Assembly: GCA_016617855.1 (NCBI GenBank)
Contig: JAECUM010000861.1
Span: 1 to 64,000 of the forward strand
DNA: 64,000 nucleotides
Direction of reading: 5' to 3'
Origin: Megalonaias nervosa
Taxonomy: Eukaryota > Mollusca > Bivalvia > Unionida > Unionidae
Under the pieces are notes generated by a model, which had not been told where the DNA came from, ran no database searches, and was given only the letters and a program-made list of their open reading frames with translations. Shown here piece after piece: positions 33,338-43,414 of the stretch; position 1 is the stretch's first letter; the number at the start of each line of letters is the position of its first letter. Made by a program: the position numbers and the translations under genes.

Positions 33338-35734
33338 ATTCAATAAGAATGAAAACTCAGCACTGAAAATGTCAGAATCCTGGAGCCATGAAAAGAAACC
33401 AATAATATAACAATAAGTTAAATATTATACAAAACTTGTGCTGAAATTGTTAATTCACTAAAATGCACTTGGACATTTAATCCTGGTCAGCAAGATAAAT
33501 TTGAACATTACAAAAAATTCATTTAAATAGTCAGTCTCATCTAAAGGTCAGTGGTCAGCATGACTCTCATTCCAACATTGTCAGTGGTGATTTGGGGTGA
33601 AATCTAAACATAAAATTGTCATGATATATATTATCAGCTTTTATTGTAACTCCCACTCTACCTTTAATAAGCAAACATTGCACAAACATAAAAATATGAA
33701 CCTTCTAATATAAATTGACCAAACATGTGCATGTTATCAACTATTACATAAATTTTCTTCACAAAAGTCAGTTTAATAATTCCTACACTGATGTGTAAGG
33801 ATTTTCTTTGAGGACACTATTAACATGATATTAAATCTGAGCCAGACCAAATTTAAGGGTTTTCAACGGCTTGCTTAAATTAACTTGCCCATTTTTAAGT
33901 TGAATTTCGAAACCTCCTTTACCGTGTGGCTTAAATTAACCTGCCCAATTTTAAAGTTGAATCTTGAAACCTATTTTACTGTATTGATGTCAAATCCGTC
34001 TTCCAAATTAACAAATAAACTACACATAATGTAAGGGCAGGCATGGATCCAATATTTATTCCAGAAAATGCCCAAAGAATCGACCATTATTTGTTGAATG
34101 TTAAGAAAGTCACTATCAAAACTGGTAAACAAATCCATGATATATTTCTAGTTTTATTGTCGAAAACAGCTGTTAATGTCCAGAAGCTTGAATCAACATC
34201 ACAAAATTCTCAACATATAATAATAAGTCCTCTAACAATCTTCAATAAAATTTTGATCGGTGAAAACGTCACTAATGCCAACTGGTGACAGCACTTTAAG
34301 AAATAAATAGCACTGAAATAAAGTTTGTCAAAGGAAATTTGTGTTCAAGTCATACAGTTTAATTCTGTTTCAGTGTAATCATTATAAATCCGATAATCCC
34401 CCTTGTATTCAAATGTGAAAAATGTCAGTCTACCATCAGAGCTATGTTTGACTGAACTATAAATGTTAGCTGCCCTGAGGCAATTGCCTTCTGGCTGAGA
34501 CCTGTCAGCTTTAACTGGGAGGGAAATCTAACCCAAAATAGAGGCTTTGGTCCATCAGGAAGAAAATGTAGCCAACTGATAACATTTTGGTCAGAATATG
34601 TGTTCTAAAAAATGGCATCAATAACTGGTCTGATGATTCCAAAATAATCACTGTGATGTGTTTTAATTCTCATATGTGAGAAAAGGTCATACTCCCCCAT
34701 CTTTTAGAAAATCTATTATTTCACATATCACTCACTGACATGGACTTTTCCCCTTTGTACTCTCTAATACATGAGTATTTGGGGTATGTGATCCATTTGA
34801 CATTGAGCACACATTTCTCCATCATTTAAGCAGAAGACAATGTCCACCATGCTTCATTGCCCATTTGCACTGACTGGTTTACCAGCAGACACCTAAATTT
34901 TACTATGGGAAGTTCAAGTAAAAATGTACCAGTCTGGCCACAGCGACAATACTGAAGGTATCTGAATACAAGGAATGTGTAATAAAATGAAGGGTTAGAA
35001 TGACTGTTAACAGTTTTCTACCAACAAAATTAAATAGGTAAAAATTATACATTTAAAAGCAATGTAAAATATTTGCAAAATTCAAGGGCTTTTAATGGAT
35101 TTTCAAAGCAAATTTAAAGACTTTTCTAAGGCTTTTTCCACTTTTTCAAGACCAGTCATCGAATTCAAGAGTTTGTTAAGACATGTGTGAACCATGTAAA
35201 TGGAGGAATCCACTAAGGCAGGTTACAATGCAATATTCTCTCTTTGCATTTTTACAATAATTTATCCCTATATATTTATAACTCATTCACCCCAAGGAAA
35301 ATTTTTGAGTTCTATTTGGGTTAGATCAGCATGACCCTGTTTCTCTGAAGTAAATGTAAAGAAGTCTAACTTGTAACTGCCTTTCATCTTGGTTAGATTT
35401 CTTGTGAAAACTAGTTGGGTTTGGCAATTTCCTCATCATGAGAAGGACCATTTCTTTAATTTGTCCATGCTTTCAGCCTCTTGGTCCCAGTTATGAACAA
35501 CTGGAAAGTGTATCCTAATGTTTGCAAAGCTTTGCCTTTCCATGTGCTACTCTGACCTAATTGGCAACTAAGATCCTAAAATAAATTCTTGACCCATATC
35601 CAAAATCATTGCTGTTTATTTTTAATTCTGAAAAACTGTCTCTGAATTTCAGATTTTTGAACTGAAATTTTGTAAAATACACATTCTACATTATTTGATA
35701 CATTTATTATGTAGAAGATTAGTCTGCAGTTTCT
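33338..35734. other. No gene recognised
   Basis: AT-rich. It includes a roughly 61-bp two-copy duplication at about 33862-33985 (GCTTAAATTAACYTGCCCA and GTTGAATYTYGAAACCT in both). The ORF at 34043-34288 has no recognisable domain. Confidence 0.35.
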
Positions 35735-35748
35735 TTACCTTACACAGT

Positions 35749-35997
35749 TGTTGTTGTTGTGGGGCTTAATGTCATTTTTCAGCACACGATAGGCTATACA
35801 TGGCGGCCAGTATTAATGGTGGAGGAAGAAACCAGGAAATCTGCGGAAAGAACCACTGACCCACGAGAAGCTACTGGCAAGCTTTCTCACATATCCACAT
35901 TCGCCGAATCTTAGACTCGAGCCCACGCAGACAGAGGTGAGATGGCAGTGATCCGTAACGGAGAGAGCTTTAGACCACTCGGCCACTCGGGGCCCTC
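35749..35997 (-). mobile_element. tRNA-derived SINE, family B, copy 2
   Basis: Minus-strand copy of the family at 33113. Read on the minus strand: box A TGGCCGAGTGG, box B GGCTCGAGTCT, then GTGAGAAAGCTTGCCAGTAG, AGCCTATCGTGTGCTG and a (CAA)n-type tail. Flanked by a perfect 14-bp target duplication TTACCTTACACAGT (35735-35748 and 35998-36011), so this insertion is comparatively recent. Confidence 0.93.
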
Positions 35998-36051
35998 TTA
36001 CCTTACACAGTCTTTGATTAACTGTTTCACATTACTGCCACTGAAAAAGGG

Positions 36052-36238
36052 TACAGTGTATAATGCTTACAAGTCCAACTGCAAACTACACAGACCCATA
36101 TCTGCCATCACATAAGATGCAAACAGATCTGGGTCTATGAAGTTTATTAAGAGTGATCAGTTGAACAAATAAAATGTGCTGTCAGATCAGGGTCCTTGTT
36201 GTTTGCAGTCTGACTGACTTATAAGCAAGTATATAGTA
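36052..36238 (-). mobile_element. Twin-hairpin foldback MITE, copy 4
   Basis: Minus orientation: hairpin Y (ACCCATATCTGCCAT...CAGATCTGGGTCT) comes first, then the spacer, then a shortened hairpin X (CTGTCAGATCAGGGTCC). Right end TTATAAGCAAGTATATAGTA is well preserved; the left end is diverged. Confidence 0.82.
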
Positions 36239-36289
36239 TTGCATGCCATGTAAAATGGTATTGCTGGCTGAATGTACATAAGAGAGTTA

Positions 36290-38285
36290 TTTTTCATGTA
36301 CATTTACATATTGGACTCCAGGAATCTGAGCTTTACAATGACTTGATAGAATTAGCTTAAATAACTGGACTATATGAATCTAGGCTTTACAATGACTTGA
36401 AGGTATTACTATTTGGATTCCATGAAATCTGGGCTTTACAATGGCTTGATGGTATTAGTTTAAATTCTTGGACTACATGAATCTTGAGTTTTACAATGGC
36501 TTGATAGTATTACTATTTGGACTGCATTAATCTGGACTTTACAATGGTTTGCTAGTATTACTATTTAGACTCCATGAATCTGTGCTTTACAATGGCTTGA
36601 TAGTTTAAATATTTGGACTCCATGAATCTGAGCTTTACAATGGCATGATTGTATTAAATATTTGGTCTGTATGAATCTGGGCTTTACAATGGCTTGATAG
36701 TATTAGTTGAAGTATTTGGACTCCATGAATCTGGGGTTTACAATGGCTTGATAGTATTATTATTTGGACTCCATGAATCTGAGCTTTACAATGGCTTGAT
36801 AGTATTAGTTTAAATATTTGGACTCCATGAATCTGGGCCTTACAATGGCTTGATAGTATTAGTTTAAATATTTGGACTCTGTGAATTGGGGCTTTACAAT
36901 GGGTTGATAGTATTACTACATGTATTTGGACTCCATGGATCTGAGTTTTACTATGGCTTGATAGTATCAGTTAAAACATCGACTCCATGAATATGAGCTT
37001 TACAATGGCTTGATGTATTAGTTTAAATGTTTGGACTCCATGAATCTGAGCTTTGCAATGGCTTGATGGTATTAGTTTAATTTCGACTCCATGAATCTGG
37101 GATTTACAATGGCTTGATAGTATTACTATATATACTCCACGAATCTGAGCTTTACAATGGCTTGATAGCATTAGTTCAGGTATTTGGACTCCATGAATCT
37201 GGACTTTACAATGGCTTGATAGTATTACTATTTGGACTCCATGAATCTGGGCTTTACAGTGGCTTGATGGTATTAGTTTAAACATTTGGACATGAATCTG
37301 AGCTTTACAATGGCTTGATAGTATTACCATTTGGACTCCATGAATCTGGACTTTACAATGGCTTGAGAGTATTACTATTTGGACTCCATGAATCTGGTCT
37401 TTACAATGGCTTGATGGTAGTTTAAACATTTGGACATGAATCTGAGTTTTACAATGGCTTGATAGTATTACCATTTGGACTCCATGAATCTGGGCTTTAC
37501 AATGGCTTGATAGTATTACTATTTGACTCCATTAATCTGAGCTTTACCATGGCTTGATAGTATTACTATTTAGACTCCATGAATCTGAGCTTTAGCATGG
37601 TTTGAAAGTATTACTATTTGGACTCCATGAATCTGAGCGTTACAATGGCTTGATAGTATTACTATTTGGACTCCATGAATCTGAGCGTTACAATGGCTTG
37701 ATAGTATTAGTTTAAATATTTGGACTATTTGAATCTGAGCATTACAATGGCTTGATAGTATTACTATTTGGAGTCCATGAATCTGAGCTTTACAATGGCT
37801 TGATAGTACATGTATTAGTTTAATATTTGGAGTTAATGAACCCGAGTTTTACAATGGCATGATAGCATTACATGTAGTTTAAATATTTGGACTCCATGAA
37901 TCTGGACCTTACAATGGCTTGATAGTATTAAATATTTGGACTCCATGAATCGGGGCTTTACAATGGGTTGATAGTATTACTATTTTGACTCCATGACTCT
38001 GAGCTTTACAATGGCTTTATAGTATTACTTGAAATATTTGGACTCCATGAAATCTGGGCTTTACAATGGCTTGATAGTATTACTATCTGGACTCTATGAA
38101 TCTGAGCTTTACAATGGCTTGATAGTTTAAATATTTGGACTCCATGAATCTGGGCTTTACAATGGCTTGATAGTATTACTGTTTGCACTCCATGAATTTG
38201 GGCTTTACAATGGGTTGATCGTATTACTATTTGGACTCCATGAATATGGGGTTTACAATGGCTTGATAGTATTAGTTTAATATTC
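36290..38285. repeat. 2-kb minisatellite, about 40 copies of a 48/54-bp unit
   Basis: Tandem unit with GGACTCCATGAATCTGAGCT and TTTACAATGGCTTGATAGTA. Two length classes are interspersed: a 48-bp form ending ATTACTATTT and a longer form of about 54 bp ending ATTAGTTTAAATATTT. Copies differ by substitutions and small indels. Because most units are multiples of three, a minus-strand frame stays open for 167 codons (36971-37474) and 97 codons (38006-38299); these are artefacts of the period. Confidence 0.95.
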
Positions 38286-38393
38286 AACGTCTCCTTCATC
38301 TATTAACATCTTCCTATGTCCTTTGACTTCCCTAATTTTCAACTTGATCATTAAAGTTGGTGTGTATTTCAATGTGTTTCAATATCCAATCTG

Positions 38394-38625
38394 TTAATCC
38401 AGACCAAAACAGTGTACAAATATCTGTGTAACTCCATACCTAAACAGCATAAAAATATCCCATCTGTGTAACTCCAAACCAAAAGAGCATAAATATATCC
38501 CATCAGTGTAACTACAGACCAAAACAGCATAAAAATATTTCATTTGTGTAACTGCAGACCAAAAGAGCATAAATATATCCCATATGTGTAACTCCACACC
38601 AAAATAGCATAAAAAATAGTGTAGA
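38394..38625. repeat. 41-bp tandem repeat, about 5 copies
   Basis: Unit with CAGACCAAAACAGCATAAAA and ATCCCATCTGTGTAACTC. It lies 110 bp beyond the end of the 2-kb array but is unrelated in sequence. Confidence 0.88.
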
Positions 38626-39563
38626 AATTCTTGGTTACGAGCTGTGAAGCACTGAAAACATATTAAGAAAAAACAGAGACGTACTGGATTTTTAACAAAA
38701 TTTACTATATCATGCAAAATGAACAACATGGCTAATTATATTGGTTCAGGCAGTGTTGAAAAAAATTTGCAAAGGACGTGTTGCTATTCTAATAAATGGC
38801 AAATTGTTTTTGTATGGATTCACACAAAAAAAAACTGCACACAAGCTTTTTGGTTCACAGTACGTCTGACAACATGAAAACAACAGTCAGTGCATGTCTC
38901 TGTGTGCATTGCACCAAATGCTTTCACTTTTAGAATAAGCTTTTCTTTCATCAACAGAGACTGACCAGACCAACATTTCATTTAGCTAGGTTACATAAAA
39001 TCTTTTGATCTTTTAAAGCAATAACTCAGACAATTTTGTCTTGAGCAGCCTTTCACTGCAGCATTGTATCTGACCACTTAAGACCAGACGATTTTTCATT
39101 GTTGGGTATGACTTTGACTTCCAAGATGTCAGTGTGCATGCATGTTAATTTTTTATAAATAACATACAAGGGGGAAATTACTACAGTGTTACATTTTTAT
39201 GAATTTTCAATGTTAAAAAGTTCTTGTTCCTTATTTTTCCAATTTTGCTTTTTTAAACATTATATTATGACATTTGTCGTGGTTACAATTTTTTAAATTT
39301 GTTACATCATTATGCACATAAACCATACCAAAATTTCCCATTGATGTAGTCTTCCAAAATTGACTAGGTTCCATTTGGTTTTAGTTTGTACATAAAGGCA
39401 CACTTTCTTTCTTTTTTAAATTGTGTATGATGATCATTCTAGACCTTCACCCTGGTATAAATGCTTGATAACATTATCAATTAGTAAATTAGATGAAAAT
39501 ACAATCATCTGATACAGTACACTGTATAAGCCATCATATTTCAACCAAAAATTAAAGGTAGAA

Positions 39564-39987
39564 TGTCTAGCCTGAAATTCTGTTAAGAACTTTACATTAT
39601 CCTTGTATGCATGTCTAGCCTGAAATTCTGTTAAGAACTTTACATTATCCTTGTATGCATGTCTAGCCTGAAATTCTGTTAAGAACTTTACATTATCCTT
39701 GTATGCATGTCTAGCCTGAAATTCTGTTAGGAACTTTACATTATCCTTGTATGCATGTCTAGCCTGAAATTCTGTTAAGAACTTTACATTATCCTTGTAT
39801 GCATGTCTAGCCTGAAATTCTGTTAAGAACTTTACATTATCCTTGTATGCATGTCTAGCCTGAAATTCTGTTAAGAACTTTACATTATCCTTGTATGCAT
39901 GTCTAGCCTGAAATTCTGTTAGGAACTTTACATTATCCTTGTATGCATGTCTAGCCTGAAATTCTGTTAAGAACTTTACATTATCAT
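39564..39987. repeat. 48-bp minisatellite, 9 near-identical copies
   Basis: Starts fall exactly every 48 bp from 39564. Unit: TGTCTAGCCTGAAATTCTGT then TAAGAACTTTACATTATCCT then TGTATGCA. The only internal variant I see is A to G (GTTAAGA to GTTAGGA) in copies 4 and 8, giving an A-A-A-G pattern repeated twice, i.e. a 192-bp higher-order unit. In one minus-strand frame each copy reads DNVKFLTEFQARHAYK, and the A/G change is synonymous there (Leu). The frame continues to a stop at 39434 and is open from about 40024. Confidence 0.95.
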
Positions 39988-40024
39988 CCAAATGTTCCTT
40001 CACACTTTGCACTTTGTCCCAAAA

Positions 40025-41047
40025 CTATGCACATATAGCAATAATTGCAAATTAAAAATGTTAAGTACCAATGGTCAGTAATGAGCTATTATGATATCAG
40101 ACTGCTGAATTAGTTAAATGCATAAATAAGTCCTTTTTGCAATCCATTCTTCAAATCCATATTTTTAAATGTACAGGTTGCTGTTACTTCATATTAAATT
40201 TCCAGAATGATTAAATTACCAAACTTGTGGGGTTTTTATGTACTGATTTTCAAAATTAAAACAATAATATGTTGGTAATTTTTTCTATAAAATGGCAATT
40301 ATTATACTGATTGAGCTTGAACACTTTGTAGTTACCAAAAATATCACAAAACAGACCTGGGGACAGCAAGATAAAACCTCCTTTAATCAATAATGCTGTT
40401 TTATGAAAATATTACAATATTTTTAAATCATATAGAAAAACTTACAAAAACAGTCATTACTTGAAAAATGGTCAAAATGGTCAAATACAATCTTGGTGCA
40501 CTAAAGCAAGACAACTACCTATTGCAAACTATCCAGCTGTGCTTTCTTGCCTTTTGATCATAAAGTAATATTTTGATTTGTTGCATAACAAATATCGTCA
40601 CAAATATTTATACCAGTATTGTTTATAAAGTTAGGAAACCACTATATTAAATGACAAGTCACTGCTATTCACTACAGACACAAGTATATCACATTTAAAA
40701 ACATGTATAATATACTCTGATATACACAGAAATAAATACAGTTTGTAAATTATTTACTATCACAAGTCAAAAGCATTCACATGCTTCTTACATTGGTTTT
40801 TCAAGATTAATGGCCAATGAGGATGAAAAGTGAAAAAACAAAAATTTATTTTCTCGCAGCTTTTGCCAAGCTGAACAAAATTAACTTACCAATATTCTTT
40901 CCACATAATAACATTTACTGTCTGATGGTAATTCTTCTTTTCTCACTGATATCCAACTTCAAGGAAAATAAGATTTTCATGATTAAAACATAAACTGAGG
41001 TGGAGTATAACGTATTATTAAATTACTTTCATGTGATGTACTGAAAT
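40025..41047. other. No gene recognised; possible 3' flank of the minus-strand gene
   Basis: AT-rich. It includes TTTATT at 40845-40850, i.e. AATAAA on the minus strand, about 750 bp beyond the stop of the 41.6-43.4 kb exon. Confidence 0.3.
40845..40850 (-). terminator. Candidate poly(A) signal for the minus-strand gene
   Basis: AATAAA on the minus strand. If used, the 3' UTR would be about 750 nt long and would contain foldback MITE copy 5. No closer AATAAA was found. Confidence 0.2.
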
Positions 41048-41261
41048 TACCATCTGTACTCACTTATAAGTTGAGCCAAACTGCAAACTGTGCAGACCCA
41101 GATCTGCCATCACATAATGCACCTGGGTCTGTGCAGTTCATCTGAAGTAATCTGTAGAACAAACAACACAGACCCTGATCTGCAGGTGCTTTATGCTACA
41201 GCAGATCAGGATCTTTGCTGTTTGCAGTTTGACTCTAATTGTATGTGAGTATATATGGTGA
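41048..41261 (-). mobile_element. Twin-hairpin foldback MITE, copy 5
   Basis: Ends TACCATCTGTACTCACTTAT (left) and, inward from the right, CACCATATATACTCACATAC. Hairpin Y (ACCCAGATCTGCCAT...CACCTGGGTCT, loop shortened) precedes hairpin X (ACCCTGATCTGCAGG...CAGCAGATCAGGATCT), so the element is in minus orientation. It lies 340 bp downstream of the stop of the minus-strand gene and may be part of its 3' UTR. Confidence 0.88.
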
Positions 41262-41600
41262 TGAATTATCACATATATCATCTTCAAGCTTTCTTCACAT
41301 GTGCCAGATGATGACAATATCTTCCACTGTATATATAACAATGCTTTAACCTTAAAAGAATTCAAACTAAAACAATTCTGTAATTTGGTTCTCAGGTATT
41401 TTACATGTACAAACATGGTCTTGCAACCAATATTCCCAATTTTCCAGAACACTTGAAAAAGTAAATTCACTAATTTGAGTTAGATAAAAGTTCATCTTTT
41501 CATCCATGAAAGATAAATAAGAATGCCTTATAAAACTTTCACTTTTAGGTCCCAATTAAAAAAAGGAAAGAATATGCACAGAAAATTACAGGACATTTTA

Positions 41601-43414
41601 TCACACAACCCCAACAACATGAAAATCACCTTTAAGACTGAACTTTTTCATGACTGGTTCTTTGAGATCATATAAATCTTGCATGCCATTATGACCCCCC
41701 TCCTGTGAAGAGTCATGAGGAAAATTGTGGTCACTTAAATTTTGAGATGAGACATTCATGTCTTTATGTAAATACTTCATGGTGTTCAAGACCTTTGAAT
41801 TGTCAATTTTTACATTTTCATATAGAGCACCAGGAGTTATTCTTCCTGATACAGATGAATCTAAATCAGAACAATCCTCTTGTTTGTGTGGGGAGTTATT
41901 CAACACTTGTTCCTCCCTTATATGATTGCACACAAAATTACCAGCGGTCGGAGACACTTCAGTTCCTGGAATATTCCTGTCTTCCTTGGAATTTTCTGAA
42001 TTACGTGGGGAGCTGAATCCACTATCCGCCAGTGTTAGGTCTTTTGTTTGCCTAATTAATCTCTCAACTGGTCTATGTATCATTGCCTTTGTGTTTATAA
42101 CTGTCCCAAAACTCAGTTCACTACTATCTAATGTACTGTCCACAACTGATGTTCCAATTCCTTGACTAGAAAGCGACCCTGTAGCCTCTTTTTCACTTTC
42201 TTGGTCACATGCCATGACCTTTACACCATAAACTGGCACTCTTTCTCTTTCCACTGTAAAGTGAACTGATGGCTTGTGAGCCTGGTCAACATTTTTAACA
42301 CGAGTTCTTCTAATATCTGCTGATGATGGGTTGTCATGGTTACATCTTCTTCGACCTTGAACTTGACCTACTGGTAATGGTTGCTGCCATGGCATGTGAA
42401 TATTGGTGTAGATGTGAGTGTCTGCATTATCACTAAAAGGGTCTCCTGATTTTGTCCCATTATGGGACACAAGATGACTGTGAGAAACAATCTTAGACCT
42501 TTGATTTGATACATGATGAGGGTGCCTTCGTTCTGAGCTATGATGACCTTGTGGTGCATCTAAGCCAACACAATTAACCCCACTATCCCGTGACATACCA
42601 CAAGTTGAGTTTTTCTTGGGAAGCTTTCCCCTATACTCGTAGCAGATATCCGAGTCCTGTACATTAGGAGGACTGGTTTCAAACTGAGGAAGGTAGCTTG
42701 AGAAACGATCTTGGTAAAATTTCTTCTTAGCCCGATGTGATCTTCTACGGTTTGAATGCAAGTCCCTTGGAAGTGAGGCGGGTTGTGGATTAAACTGGTC
42801 AGTTGTCAAGTCCAAATGCCTATTATTTTCAGGCAACAAACTTGGAACTCTAGGGGTGGAGCTGAAAAGTGGGGAAGACATGTAGTGATGCTGAACAGAG
42901 TCCTTAAGATTATAGGGATGTGATTTCTCTAAATCTGGTCTAGAATCAGCTGGCTTTGATGAATGGACATCGACGCTTGGCAAGCTGAAATTTGCAGCAT
43001 GCCTGTTTTGCATGATGTGACATTCTGATGGAGATGGGTTGTCTTTGCTGCCAGTGTGTTGAGATTTAACCTTGCTCTGTCTAGAGTTGGGAGCTCCATT
43101 TCCTCCTGTATTACGTCCTGGAAGACTTAAAGCACGCTCTCTGAAGCCTGTGACTTGGTTATTCTTGTGTTGCTGAATGGGTTCAGTGGCTCCCCCAGTT
43201 GATGAGGGTGCCACCTGGTGCCTGACTTTAGGGGTGGTAATCTGCTGGTGGACCCACCGCTCAGTGCGCCACTGTTTCTCCAGCTGCTGCTGGTACCATG
43301 TCCACTCAGGAGGAGGAAACTGTGCTGAGAATGTGGCATACTCTACTTCCTTCTTGGGTTGTGCTTTCTTCTTTCCCCAACCAAACAGTTTTGCCCAAAG
43401 AGACACCTTCTCTT
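41601..43414 (-). CDS. Large terminal exon of an unrecognised, mostly disordered protein
   Basis: Seen: on the minus strand a strong acceptor (TTTTTCTTTGCAG, AG at 43416-43415) opens an 1814-nt exon running without a stop to TGA at 41603-41601, about 604 residues. The first two exon bases complete a codon begun in an upstream exon, so the apparent start at 43478 lies in the intron. The protein begins with a compact basic/aromatic segment (WAKLFGWGKKK, then FPPPEWTWYQQQLEKQW), the most structured-looking part. The rest is rich in Ser, Asn, His and Pro, with basic clusters (NRRRSHRAKKK; RRTRVK) that could be nuclear signals and Tyr motifs such as LYENV. A DSGFSS motif (42009-42026) fits the DSGxxS phosphodegron pattern. 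The C-terminus is KKFSLKGDFHVVGVV. I do not recognise the family; length, open frame and splice site make it a real exon. Confidence 0.8.

Noticed and set aside
36971..37474. 167-codon minus-strand ORF with ILSSHCK-type repeats
   Set aside because: It lies wholly within the 48/54-bp minisatellite and is open only because most units are multiples of three. Neighbouring units in the same array contain stops and indels.
38394..38729. 111-codon minus-strand ORF
   Set aside because: Most of it is the 41-bp tandem repeat; no start context, splice site or homology.
39564..39987. CRISPR-like array
   Set aside because: Repeats are directly contiguous with no unique spacers, in a eukaryotic context.
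39434..40012. 192-codon ORF as a definite gene
   Set aside because: The apparent start is a GTG, 80 percent is minisatellite, and the flanks match nothing I recognise. Kept as a finding, not called as a CDS.
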